A DNA stretch of 64,000 nt from Flavobacterium fryxellicola (GTDB lineage: Bacteria; Bacteroidota; Bacteroidia; Flavobacteriales; Flavobacteriaceae), in contig NZ_FRDK01000010.1 in assembly GCF_900143245.1 (NCBI RefSeq), positions 62,001 through 126,000 on the forward strand, read 5' to 3'. The notes below the pieces were generated by a model. The model was given only the letters and a program-made list of their open reading frames with translations. It ran no database searches and was not told where the DNA came from. Below, piece by piece: positions 36,360 through 44,396 of the stretch. The position numbers were made by a program, and so were the translations under genes. The number at the start of each line of letters is the position of its first letter. The stretch's first letter is position 1.

Positions 36360-37028
36360 ATGAAAAAAATAATCTTAGCCTCCTTCTTGATGCTGCTCGC
36401 GACAACCGGATGTGAAAAACAGACTGAAAAAAAATTAGAAGAAAATAAAAACCAGACCCCGTTAGAAAAATTAGTTTCCGGGAATCAGCGCTTTATAGAA
36501 GAAAAAACGATTCATCCCCATCAAAATAAAAAATCAGTTCTGAATAATCAAAATGCACAACATCCTTTCGCCGTTGTGGTCACTTGCTCAGACAGCAGAG
36601 TTTCACCTGAAATTCTGTTTGACCAAGGAATAGGCGATTTATTCGTAATCAGAAATGCTGGAAACCTGATTTCTGATGTTGATATGGGGAGCATTGAATA
36701 TGCTGTTGAGCATCTGGATGTTAATTTAATCGTTGTTTTGGGACATACAGAATGTGGCGCTATTAAAGCGTACATTAGTGATAAAAATAATGATTACAAA
36801 AAGCATCTGAATCACATTGATGACATTGTAGAAACTATTGCAGAGGAAAAAGAGGAACAGGAAGCTGAAAAACAGACGCCAAAACAAAACAATGTATTAG
36901 GTTGCATCAATGCTAATATTGAACACTCACACAGGCTTATTCAAGAAAATTCAATTATAAAAGAACATAAAGCTAAAATTATTTCCATGCGCTATGACGT
37001 GCATACAGGCAAAATAATTCAGTTGTAA
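36360..37028 (+). CDS. Beta-class carbonic anhydrase, predicted lipoprotein
   Basis: I start at ATG 36360 (222 residues) since the promoter lies just before it; the longer frame from 36207 overlaps the previous gene. A lipoprotein signal ends LLATTGC (Cys18). Zinc ligands are Cys76 in CSDSR (with the Asp78-Arg80 dyad), His129 and Cys132 in GHTECGAI. It interconverts CO2 and bicarbonate, here probably in the periplasm or at the envelope. Beta carbonic anhydrases are usually cytosolic, so the lipidation signal is notable, although lipoprotein or exported forms are known in Bacteroidota. Sharing the sulfur-island promoter suggests it buffers protons or supplies bicarbonate under those conditions. 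A low-complexity EEKEEQEAEKQ insert lies near 160-170. Confidence 0.9.
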   Translation: MKKIILASFLMLLATTGCEKQTEKKLEENKNQTPLEKLVSGNQRFIEEKTIHPHQNKKSVLNNQNAQHPFAVVVTCSDSRVSPEILFDQGIGDLFVIRNAGNLISDVDMGSIEYAVEHLDVNLIVVLGHTECGAIKAYISDKNNDYKKHLNHIDDIVETIAEEKEEQEAEKQTPKQNNVLGCINANIEHSHRLIQENSIIKEHKAKIISMRYDVHTGKIIQL

Positions 37029-37036
37029 ACCGCTAT

Positions 37037-37080
37037 GTAACATTAGTCACCAATTTTAATAAAATCATGCCTTAATTTTG
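37037..37080 (+). promoter_or_regulatory. GTNAC palindrome site 7 and -7 element (second MBL-rhodanese gene)
   Basis: GTAAC-ATTA-GTCAC at 37037-37050, centre 37043.5. TAATTTTG (37073-37080) ends 36.5 bp away. Confidence 0.7.
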
Positions 37081-37114
37081 TCAAATAAATTAAAAACTTA
37101 AAAAAATAAACGAT

Positions 37115-38515
37115 ATGTATTTCCAACACATTTACGACAAGAGTCTTGCTCAGGCAAGTTATTTTATTGGCTGTCAAAAAGCAGGAGTAGCCGCAGTTAT
37201 CGATCCAAAAAGGGATGTTGACACCTACCTTGAAATTGCCAAACAGAACAATATGAAAATTACTCATATTTTAGAAACACACATTCATGCTGATTTCCTT
37301 GCTGGATCCAGAGAATTAGCCGCATTGACGGGAGCAGAAATGTACCTTTCAGCGGAAGGCGGACCCGATTGGAAATATGAATTCCCCCACGTTGACCTAA
37401 AAGATGGTGACATTTTAAAAGTAGGAAACTTAAAAATTGAAGTAGTTCACACGCCCGGACATACTCCGGAAAGCATCAGTTTTCTGTTAACCGATACGCC
37501 TGCCAGCGATGAACCAGTAATGTTATTCACCGGTGACTTTGTATTTGTTGGCGATGTAGGAAGACCTGATTTGCTTGAAAAAGCAGCAGGTATGATAGGA
37601 ACGCAGGACATTGGTGCCAAACAAATGTACCAATCGATTAATAAATTCGATGCATTACCTGAATATATTCAAGTATGGCCAGGCCACGGAGCAGGTTCTG
37701 CTTGTGGAAAAGCTTTGGGAGCAGTTCCAAGCACCACTGTAGGATATGAAAAAATGAGAAACTGGGCTTTTCAGCATAAAAACGATGAAGCTGGATTTGT
37801 GAAATATCTATTGGAAGACCAACCGGAACCGCCTAAGTATTTTGCCATGATGAAAAAACTAAATAAAGTAGATCGTCCGCTTCTTACTGCTGTTCCTAAA
37901 TTGAAAAAATTGGATTACAATGAATTATCAGCAGCTTTAGCAAAAGGAACTAAAATGATTGATGCCAGAGATAAAACAGAATTTTCTAAAGGTTTTGTTC
38001 CGGGAAGCATCAACATTCAAGGAAATAATTCTTTTGCCACTTGGGCTGGATGGTTTCTGACTTATGAAGAACCTTTTGTCTTGCTTGCCGATGAATCACA
38101 ATTAGACGATTTGACCAGAAAACTAATGAGAATAGGATTAGACAACATTCAAGGGTACATTCCTTCTACTAAAATATGGGAAGAAAATGGCAATTCTTTA
38201 GAGACTGTAAATCAAATTTCATTGGAAGAATTTAAAGCCTTACAACAAGAAAAAGACGTACAAGTGGTTGACCTTAGAGGTGTTGCGGAATACAACGCAG
38301 GTCATATCAAAGGTGCTGATAATGTATTTGTAGGTACTTTAGTAAATAATCTGGACAAAATAAGTAAAGATAAAAAAGTAGTAATCCATTGTCAAGGTGG
38401 CGACAGAGCGGCAATTGCTTATTCATTATTAGCACGAAACGGCTATAAAAATGTGCTTAACTATTCTCCTGGAATGAATGAATGGATTAGCCAAAACAAT
38501 TCTGTTGAATATTAA
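37115..38515 (+). CDS. MBL-fold persulfide dioxygenase-like protein with two rhodanese domains (paralogue)
   Basis: 466 residues with the same architecture as the 34813 gene: metallo-beta-lactamase site HIHADF at 56-61, HTPGHT, GDFVFVGDVGRPDL, a Cys-less rhodanese (MIDARDKTEFSKGFVPGSIN) and a C-terminal rhodanese with HCQGGDRA (Cys426). The start ATG 37115 agrees with the -7 element 35 bp upstream. It heads a likely operon with the small rhodanese (12-bp gap). The pair differs enough for separate substrates, for instance low-molecular-weight persulfide versus protein persulfide, which is inference. Confidence 0.92.
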   Translation: MYFQHIYDKSLAQASYFIGCQKAGVAAVIDPKRDVDTYLEIAKQNNMKITHILETHIHADFLAGSRELAALTGAEMYLSAEGGPDWKYEFPHVDLKDGDILKVGNLKIEVVHTPGHTPESISFLLTDTPASDEPVMLFTGDFVFVGDVGRPDLLEKAAGMIGTQDIGAKQMYQSINKFDALPEYIQVWPGHGAGSACGKALGAVPSTTVGYEKMRNWAFQHKNDEAGFVKYLLEDQPEPPKYFAMMKKLNKVDRPLLTAVPKLKKLDYNELSAALAKGTKMIDARDKTEFSKGFVPGSINIQGNNSFATWAGWFLTYEEPFVLLADESQLDDLTRKLMRIGLDNIQGYIPSTKIWEENGNSLETVNQISLEEFKALQQEKDVQVVDLRGVAEYNAGHIKGADNVFVGTLVNNLDKISKDKKVVIHCQGGDRAAIAYSLLARNGYKNVLNYSPGMNEWISQNNSVEY

Positions 38516-38527
38516 AAAATCTCAATT

Positions 38528-38845
38528 ATGTTCGGAATTTTCAAAAATATGTTTTCTAAAAAAGACACAACACAAATGGAAAAGTTAATAAAAGAAGGTG
38601 CGTTCCTCGTAGATGTTCGCACACCGGCAGAATTCTCAGAAGGCCATGTAAAAGGATCAACCAATATTCCGTTGGATCAGGTGACAAGCCAAATGGAAAA
38701 ATTCAAAGGAAAAGAAAATATTATTGTTTTCTGCCGAAGTGGTAATCGCAGCGGTCAGGCCAAAATGATTTTGGAACAAAATGGTTTCAAAAACGTTACC
38801 AATGGCGGCACTTGGCAAGACGTAAACGAAGCGATAAGTAAATAA
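38528..38845 (+). CDS. Single-domain rhodanese (sulfurtransferase)
   Basis: 105 residues. VDVRTPAEFSEGHVKGSTNIPLD is the first rhodanese signature and FCRSGNRSGQA carries the active Cys69 in a six-residue loop. A short N-terminal extension (MFGIFKNMFSKKD) could be membrane-associated. It is likely to carry sulfane sulfur between the island's enzymes in the cytoplasm. It is cotranscribed with the preceding gene and followed by a strong terminator. Confidence 0.93.
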   Translation: MFGIFKNMFSKKDTTQMEKLIKEGAFLVDVRTPAEFSEGHVKGSTNIPLDQVTSQMEKFKGKENIIVFCRSGNRSGQAKMILEQNGFKNVTNGGTWQDVNEAISK

Positions 38846-38867
38846 ACTTCAATAAATTTATAATACT

Positions 38868-38909
38868 GTGCAGTTTAAAACAAAAGCGTTTTTTTGTTTT
38901 AAACTGCAC
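38868..38909 (+). terminator. Strong hairpin/terminator with a 19-bp perfect stem
   Basis: TGTGCAGTTTAAAACAAAA (about 38867-38885) pairs perfectly with its complement at about 38891-38909 around a short GCGTT loop. T-runs lie within the descending arm and there is an A/T-rich exit. It is unusually long for a terminator and could act in both directions or as a processing site before the next gene. Confidence 0.75.
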
Positions 38910-38929
38910 AATTATTTAAAAATCAAGAT

Positions 38930-39145
38930 ATGATACAAAATATTTACACCAATTGGAACTACATCAGAGTAATCCGTTTGGTTTTAGGGATTTTTGTGAT
39001 GATTCAAGCTGTTTACACTAAAACTTATTTGTTCCTGATTCCCGGAATTCTATTTACAGGAATGGCGCTTTTCAATACTGGTTGTTGCGGTTCAAATGGT
39101 TGCGCTATTCCAAAATCAGAAAATAAAAAACAGCAAGAAGAATAA
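38930..39145 (+). CDS. Small inner membrane protein with C-terminal CC...C motif (YgaP/DUF2892-like)
   Basis: 71 residues: two hydrophobic helices (about 14-30 and 34-52) and a tail NTGCCGSNGCAIP. The helical hairpin resembles the DUF2892 domain found beside or fused to rhodanese (as in YgaP). The Cys-Cys pair followed by a third Cys at the membrane edge could bind metal or carry sulfur. It sits between the rhodanese and another small membrane protein with Cys residues. Confidence 0.7.
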   Translation: MIQNIYTNWNYIRVIRLVLGIFVMIQAVYTKTYLFLIPGILFTGMALFNTGCCGSNGCAIPKSENKKQQEE

Positions 39146-39151
39146 TTTATA

Positions 39152-39346
39152 ATGAAAAAAGCAATTATCATAACAGTTATTGGCGTAATTCTAGGAGCAG
39201 TTACAGGCTATTTATATTATCTTAATATCGGTTGCGATTCCGGAACTTGTGCCATCACATCCAAACCTCTAAACAGCACCTTATACGGTGGGTTAATGGG
39301 AGGCCTGCTTTTTAATATGTTGGTGAAATCACCTAAAAAAAATTAA
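39152..39346 (+). CDS. DUF6132-like small membrane protein
   Basis: 64 residues, two membrane helices with glycine-rich turns (ILGAVTGYLYY and LYGGLMGGLLFN) separated by NIGCDSGTCAITSKP, a CxxxxC pair. I recall this pattern as DUF6132, which is found near rhodanese and YeeE/YedE genes in Bacteroidota. A function in thiol or sulfur transfer across the membrane is only inferred from the cysteines. Cotranscribed with the previous gene (6-bp gap). Confidence 0.72.
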   Translation: MKKAIIITVIGVILGAVTGYLYYLNIGCDSGTCAITSKPLNSTLYGGLMGGLLFNMLVKSPKKN

Positions 39347-39472
39347 AATTTTAAATTGATATTAAAATAGGTAAATTTGAAAGTCTTTGAAAGAAAATGT
39401 ATTAATTTTTTCTTTTGTATCCATCAAAGAATGTTGTAATTACCTTTAAAATCAATACGAAAACTAAATACT

Positions 39473-39781
39473 ATGGAAGAGAAAAAACCAGCAAACAAAG
39501 ATTTAATTTTAAGAGAAAAACTAGCATTGCAACGAACTACATTAGCTAATCAATCCACATTTCTTGCCTTTTTGAGAACGTCAATGTATTTTTTGATTGC
39601 AGGTTTAAGTTTGAGAAATCTGTTGAAAATTGAAAATAGTTTACTTATTGAAATCGCACTTTTTGTCGCTTCGTTTGTCATTTTTATTTATGGAACTCTC
39701 AACTATTTTAAACATAAAAAATCCATATCCGAAAATAAAAAACACATAGGCGACTACCAATTAGAATATTACAAATTGTAA
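39473..39781 (+). CDS. DUF202 (YidH-like) membrane protein
   Basis: 102 residues with the DUF202 signature LILREKLALQRTTLANQSTFLAFLRTSMYFL, then two further helices. DUF202 proteins are small inner membrane proteins of unknown function. A possible -7 element TAAATTTG lies about 100 bp upstream (39371-39378). Confidence 0.85.
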   Translation: MEEKKPANKDLILREKLALQRTTLANQSTFLAFLRTSMYFLIAGLSLRNLLKIENSLLIEIALFVASFVIFIYGTLNYFKHKKSISENKKHIGDYQLEYYKL

Positions 39782-39854
39782 AAGTATTCCCTTTTTGTTC
39801 CTAACTTCTATTCCCTCTGAAAAACTGAGATTTAAAATCAATAAAAAATAGCAA

Positions 39855-41069
39855 TTGACAACAAATACAACCAAACTTGGGCTTAAAGAAAATTGGAAAC
39901 AATTTACTATTTTAGTTATAGTCAATGCTTTTGTTGGCGGAATGATAGGAATGGAACGAACTATTATTCCAAAGTTTGCCGAGAGTGAATTTGGTATTGC
40001 TTCTAAAACGGCTATTCTGTCGTTCATAATTGCTTTTGGAATTACAAAAGCCATTACCAACTATTTTACGGGCAGGCTGGCGAATCGCTTCGGGAGAAAA
40101 AATTTGCTTTTAATTGGTTGGATTCTCGCCATTCCCATTCCTTTTATTTTGATCTATGCGGAATCTTGGAATTGGGTCATTTTTGCCAATATTCTGTTGG
40201 GAATCAGTCAAGGACTCACTTGGAGCAGTACGGTAGTGATGAAAATTGATTTGGTTGGAGAAAAAGACCGTGGCCTGGCGATGGGACTCAATGAATTCGC
40301 CGGTTATTTTGCCGTTGGGTTAGTTGCATTTCTGTCAGGTTATATCGCTCAAAAATATGGAATTACGCCCTACCCTTTTTACTTGGGAATCGGAATTTCT
40401 ATACTTGGTTTTCTATTGACTTTGTTTTTTGTGAAAGATACCCGAGTATTTGTTCACCAAGAAAATACGACCAATACAACTGAAAAATTAGACAATATTT
40501 TTCTCGAAACCACTTTCAAAAACAAAACGTTAAGCGCCGTAACGCAAGCAGGATTAGTCAATAACCTGAATGATGGTATGATTTGGGGACTTTTGCCAAT
40601 TGTGTTGCTTTCTTTGAATTATGATTCTCAGAATATTGGAATTATAACAGCCATTTATCCTACTGTTTGGGGTTTTGGACAATTGATAACCGGAAAAATG
40701 TCAGATGTTTATTCGAAAAAAAAGATGCTGTTTTGGGGAATGTTACTACAGGGAATAGCGATACTTTTTATTCCTTTTGCGGAACAATTCTATCAATTGG
40801 CTGCCATTTCAGCATTTTTAGGATTGGGAACGGCTTTGGTTTATCCTACTTTTTTATCTGCCATCGCACAGGCGACAACTCCGCATCAAAGAGCGGAAAG
40901 CATTGGTACATTCAGACTTTGGAGGGATTTAGGATATGCGATAGGTGCCATCATTTCAGGAATTACCGCTGATTTATTTGGAATCAATTATGCTATTGTT
41001 TTGATAGGCGTGATCACCATTGTGTCGTCGATGATAATTGAAATCCGAATGCCAAAAGACAATCTATAA
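39855..41069 (+). CDS. Major facilitator superfamily transporter, TTG start
   Basis: 404 residues with twelve predicted helices. GRLANRFGRKNLLLIGW at about 75-91 is the MFS loop 2-3 motif, and DLVGEKDRGLAMGLNE and TPHQRAESIGTFRLWRD are conserved loops of drug/sulfur-type MFS exporters. The only suitable start is TTG 39855, since TAG immediately precedes it in frame and the next ATG (residue 30) would cut the first helix. Start-codon mutation from ATG is possible. Substrate unknown; position within the sulfur island suggests an anion or sulfur compound. Confidence 0.85.
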   Translation: MTTNTTKLGLKENWKQFTILVIVNAFVGGMIGMERTIIPKFAESEFGIASKTAILSFIIAFGITKAITNYFTGRLANRFGRKNLLLIGWILAIPIPFILIYAESWNWVIFANILLGISQGLTWSSTVVMKIDLVGEKDRGLAMGLNEFAGYFAVGLVAFLSGYIAQKYGITPYPFYLGIGISILGFLLTLFFVKDTRVFVHQENTTNTTEKLDNIFLETTFKNKTLSAVTQAGLVNNLNDGMIWGLLPIVLLSLNYDSQNIGIITAIYPTVWGFGQLITGKMSDVYSKKKMLFWGMLLQGIAILFIPFAEQFYQLAAISAFLGLGTALVYPTFLSAIAQATTPHQRAESIGTFRLWRDLGYAIGAIISGITADLFGINYAIVLIGVITIVSSMIIEIRMPKDNL

Positions 41070-41130
41070 AATAATAACCTCTAAAATAGAATCAAACATA
41101 AGATCTTTTTAGAAATTAATCATTTAAAAA

Positions 41131-41700
41131 ATGGAACCAAAAAAATCAAAAAAATCTACTATCCAAAATATTGTTTTTATCGTATTGATAGCACTTCTTC
41201 TGTTTAGTCCGTTAGGCACTTTTGTAAAAGTACAACTCAACCGCTTAATTGCCTTTTCGCCCAAAACAATTGCTGTAACAGATCAAAAAATACTTTCCAC
41301 TTATCAATGGCAATTAAAAGACGCCACCAGAAAGACTGTGTCACTGGAAGCATACAAAGGAAAAATAATATTCATTAATTTCTGGGCCACATGGTGTCCG
41401 CCATGTATTGCCGAAATGCCAAGCATTCAAAAATTATATGTTGATTATCAGGATAAAATTGTCTTTTTATTTGTTACGACCGATTCCTTTGAAAAGGCAA
41501 ATGCATTTTTAATCAAAGAAAACTTAACGCTTCCTGTATATCAATCACTTACAAATCCTCCAATAGAAATGGAATCATCTACAATACCGGCGACGTATCT
41601 TATTGATCAATCAGGAAATGTAATTGTAGCTAAAATTGGTGCTGCCGATTGGAATAGTGATTCGTTCAGAGAAAAGTTAGACGAGTTATTAAAAAAATAA
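41131..41700 (+). CDS. TlpA-family thiol:disulfide protein (membrane-anchored thioredoxin)
   Basis: 189 residues. One N-terminal membrane anchor (about 11-30) is followed by a thioredoxin fold with WATWCPPC (Cys89, Cys92) and a cis-Pro in SSTIPATYLID. It faces the periplasm and would keep cytochrome or sulfurtransferase cysteines reduced, or aid cytochrome c maturation for the dihaem cytochrome downstream. Separated by 60 bp from the MFS gene and followed by the YeeE promoter. Confidence 0.92.
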   Translation: MEPKKSKKSTIQNIVFIVLIALLLFSPLGTFVKVQLNRLIAFSPKTIAVTDQKILSTYQWQLKDATRKTVSLEAYKGKIIFINFWATWCPPCIAEMPSIQKLYVDYQDKIVFLFVTTDSFEKANAFLIKENLTLPVYQSLTNPPIEMESSTIPATYLIDQSGNVIVAKIGAADWNSDSFREKLDELLKK

Positions 41701-41733
41701 AAACAATGTCATTTGTCACTTTTTTATTCTTGT

Positions 41734-41777
41734 GTGACAAAAGTAACATAACTACTCATTTATAAATCTAACCTTTG
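41734..41777 (+). promoter_or_regulatory. GTNAC palindrome site 8 and -7 element (YeeE/YedE operon)
   Basis: GTGAC-AAAA-GTAAC at 41734-41747, centre 41740.5. TAACCTTTG ends at 41777, 36.5 bp away. It drives the YeeE pair and probably the cytochrome and DsrE genes, which follow with gaps of 6-16 bp. Confidence 0.7.
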
Positions 41778-41796
41778 CGGTTATAAAAAATTAAAT

Positions 41797-42366
41797 ATGG
41801 AAATTTTAGAATTAATCAGAGAACCTTGGCCATGGTACATTGCCGGTCCATTAGTTGGACTTACAGTTCCGGCTTTGTTAATCATTGGAAACAAATCATT
41901 TGGTATTAGCGCGTCATTACGTCACACTTGCGCGATGTGCTTACCGGCAAACATTAAGTTTTTCAATTACGATTGGAAAAAAGAAATCTGGAATATGTTT
42001 TTCGTTTTCGGGATTTTATTTGGCGGTGTGATCGCATTTAGTTTTTTATCGAATCCAAATCCAATCATCATTGATGGAAATCTAAAAACGGAATTGGCAG
42101 GCTACGGAGTGACAGAAATTTATGGAATGCTTCCGGAACAATTATTCTCGTGGGAAAGTTTATTTACCAGTAGAGGCTTTTTCATGATCGTTGTTGGTGG
42201 CTTTTTTATCGGTTTTGGTTCTCGTTATGCGGGAGGTTGCACTAGTGGCCATTCTATTTCCGGTTTGGCTAATTTACAAATGCCTTCACTGATTGCAACC
42301 TGTTGCTTCTTCATTGGCGGATTGATTATGGCAAATATTATTCTACCATTTATCCTTTCATTTTAA
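41797..42366 (+). CDS. YeeE/YedE-family sulfur transporter, larger half
   Basis: 189 residues with about five membrane helices. The family core GGCTSGHSISGLANL (about 147-161) contains the conserved Cys that handles thiosulfate or sulfane sulfur in YeeE/TsuA, and another Cys pair lies in RHTCAMCLPANI at about 46-57. In Bacteroidota the single TsuA is often split into two genes, as here. It should import thiosulfate or a related species across the inner membrane. Confidence 0.9.
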   Translation: MEILELIREPWPWYIAGPLVGLTVPALLIIGNKSFGISASLRHTCAMCLPANIKFFNYDWKKEIWNMFFVFGILFGGVIAFSFLSNPNPIIIDGNLKTELAGYGVTEIYGMLPEQLFSWESLFTSRGFFMIVVGGFFIGFGSRYAGGCTSGHSISGLANLQMPSLIATCCFFIGGLIMANIILPFILSF

Positions 42367-42376
42367 ACTACGAATT

Positions 42377-42874
42377 ATGAACATAAAAGATCAAAATACA
42401 GATTTCGAAACGCGTTCCTTAGATACTTCTTGTGTCAATGAAAGTCAATTAGAACACAAATGGTACCACAATTTAAAATACTTAGTCATCGGTATTTTGT
42501 TTGGTATCGTATTTATCAAAGCTGAAGTGATCAGCTGGTATCGCATTCAGGAAATGTTTCGTTTCCAATCTTTTCACATGTATGGAATTATAGGAAGTGC
42601 CGTTGTGGTGGGGATGATATCCGTTTTCCTGATTAAAAAATTCAATATTAAAACCATTTATGGCGAAAAAATTGAATTCCATGATAAAACCTTCAACAAA
42701 GGTCAGGTTTATGGCGGACTCATCTTTGGATTGGGTTGGGCAGTAACAGGAGCTTGTCCTGGTCCATTATTTGCACAAATTGGAACAGGTGCTACAGTTA
42801 TGATTGTCACCTTATTTTTTGCAATAGTGGGAACTTGGGTCTATGGATATTTTAGAGATAAACTACCTCATTAA
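42377..42874 (+). CDS. YeeE/YedE-family sulfur transporter, smaller half (DUF6691-like)
   Basis: 165 residues. The family motif GLGWAVTGACPGPLFAQIGTG at about 120-140 holds the second conserved Cys. Three to four membrane helices. It follows its partner by 10 bp and completes the split transporter. Confidence 0.9.
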   Translation: MNIKDQNTDFETRSLDTSCVNESQLEHKWYHNLKYLVIGILFGIVFIKAEVISWYRIQEMFRFQSFHMYGIIGSAVVVGMISVFLIKKFNIKTIYGEKIEFHDKTFNKGQVYGGLIFGLGWAVTGACPGPLFAQIGTGATVMIVTLFFAIVGTWVYGYFRDKLPH

Positions 42875-42880
42875 AAAAAT

Positions 42881-43954
42881 ATGATTCCAGAAAAACAAAA
42901 TATAGTCCTATTTAAATCGCTGGTCAAAAAACTGATTTATCTGTTTACAACCATTATCTTCATGATAATGGTTGTTTTCATTGTTTTGTTTTTTAATACA
43001 TCAGTCAGCGCTTGGTTTAAAGAAAGTGATACGGAAATGGATTCCCTTTATGTCGATGCAGAGAAAAAGGTGATTTTGCAAAATGAAATGGCAAAATTCT
43101 GGAAACCTGCCGATATCAATTTGATTAAAGATGCAACTTTAAAGCAAGAAGTTGAATACGGAAAAGATCTAATTGCGCATACGGCTAAATATTTGGGGCC
43201 TAATGGTAGTGTGAAACAAATCACTAATGGTATGAATTGCAACAATTGCCATCTGGATGCCGGTACAAAACCTTGGGGAAATAACTACGGTTCCGTAAAA
43301 TCGATGTATCCAAAAATGAGAGCGCGAAGCGGGCAAGTGGAAAATCTTTACAAAAGAGTCAACGACTGTCTGGAAAGAAGCTTAAACGGTCTGCCTCTTA
43401 ACGAAGATGACAAGGAAATGAAAGCCATGATTGCCTATATTGAATACATTGGCAGTAATCTCCCTAAAGGAAAAGAAGCAAATGCCTCTGGAATCTATGA
43501 TTTAGAATATTTAGACAGAGCTGCTGATCCTGTAAAAGGAAAAGAATTATATGATGTTAAGTGTGCAAGCTGTCATCAGGTAAATGGTGAGGGAATTTTG
43601 GCAGCAGATAAAATAGAATACACGTATCCGCCACTTTGGGGCAACAATTCATATAATAGTGGTGCAGGATTGTTTAGAATCAGTCGTTTTGCAGGCTATA
43701 TAAAATACAATATGCCATTGGGTGCAACGTATGAAAGCCCTCAATTATCCGATGAGGAGTCATGGGATATCGCTGCTTATGTTGAAAACCAACCAAGACC
43801 ATCGAAAGATTTAAGTAAGGACTGGCCTGATATTTCCAAAAAACCAGTCGATCATCCTTTTGGACCCTATTCAGATAAATTTACTGAAACACAGCATAAA
43901 TTTGGGCAGTTCAAACCAATAAAAGAAGAAAAAAAGAAAAAGGAAAAAAAGTAA
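42881..43954 (+). CDS. TsdA-like dihaem cytochrome c (thiosulfate dehydrogenase/tetrathionate reductase type)
   Basis: 357 residues. One N-terminal membrane anchor (about 18-40), then two c-type haem sites: CNNCH at 120-124 and CASCH at 228-232. The first domain continues RARSGQVENLYKRVNDCLERSLNGLPL, the wording of TsdA proteins, whose first haem has a Cys axial ligand; Cys163 here is a candidate. TsdA joins two thiosulfates to tetrathionate (or the reverse). The C-terminal tail is strongly basic (EEKKKKEKK). Gene order directly after the YeeE/YedE pair strengthens the link to thiosulfate. It could instead be a SoxXA-like or general dihaem cytochrome, but the spacing between haems fits TsdA better. 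Confidence 0.82.
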   Translation: MIPEKQNIVLFKSLVKKLIYLFTTIIFMIMVVFIVLFFNTSVSAWFKESDTEMDSLYVDAEKKVILQNEMAKFWKPADINLIKDATLKQEVEYGKDLIAHTAKYLGPNGSVKQITNGMNCNNCHLDAGTKPWGNNYGSVKSMYPKMRARSGQVENLYKRVNDCLERSLNGLPLNEDDKEMKAMIAYIEYIGSNLPKGKEANASGIYDLEYLDRAADPVKGKELYDVKCASCHQVNGEGILAADKIEYTYPPLWGNNSYNSGAGLFRISRFAGYIKYNMPLGATYESPQLSDEESWDIAAYVENQPRPSKDLSKDWPDISKKPVDHPFGPYSDKFTETQHKFGQFKPIKEEKKKKEKK

Positions 43955-43970
43955 TTTTTAAAAATCAATA

Positions 43971-44396
43971 ATGAAAAATCTAACGATTTTATTTGTTCTG
44001 TTATTTGGCTTGATATCCATTGGTACATTTGCTCAAAAAAGACAGAGCAAACACAAAATAGTATTTCAGTTCACCAATGCCAATGATACCATTCAACAGA
44101 AAGCGTTTGCAAACCAGCTATATAATTTAACCGCGCATTGGCCTAAAGCAAAATACGAAGTGGTGGTTTACAACATGGGATTAGAGTTTTTAATGCCCTC
44201 AAAATCAAAACATATCGCAGCAATTAAAGCGCTACATGCCAAAGGGGTTCGTTTTTTAGTATGTGAAAACACAATGACAACTAGAAAAATAACCAAAGAG
44301 CAGTTCATCCCGGAAGTAGAATATGTGGCCGCCGGTATTGCCGAAATTGTCGAAAAACAGGAACAAGGCTGGAGTTATATCAAAGGAGGATTTTAA
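43971..44396 (+). CDS. DsrE-family protein with signal peptide
   Basis: 141 residues. A signal peptide (LTILFVLLFGLISIGTFAQ) precedes a DsrE/DsrF fold: KIVFQFTNANDT, a YEVVVYNMGLEFL strand and RFLVCENTM with the probable reactive Cys. DsrE-like proteins bind and pass on sulfane sulfur. Export to the periplasm suggests it serves the TsdA-like cytochrome encoded 16 bp upstream. Confidence 0.85.
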   Translation: MKNLTILFVLLFGLISIGTFAQKRQSKHKIVFQFTNANDTIQQKAFANQLYNLTAHWPKAKYEVVVYNMGLEFLMPSKSKHIAAIKALHAKGVRFLVCENTMTTRKITKEQFIPEVEYVAAGIAEIVEKQEQGWSYIKGGF

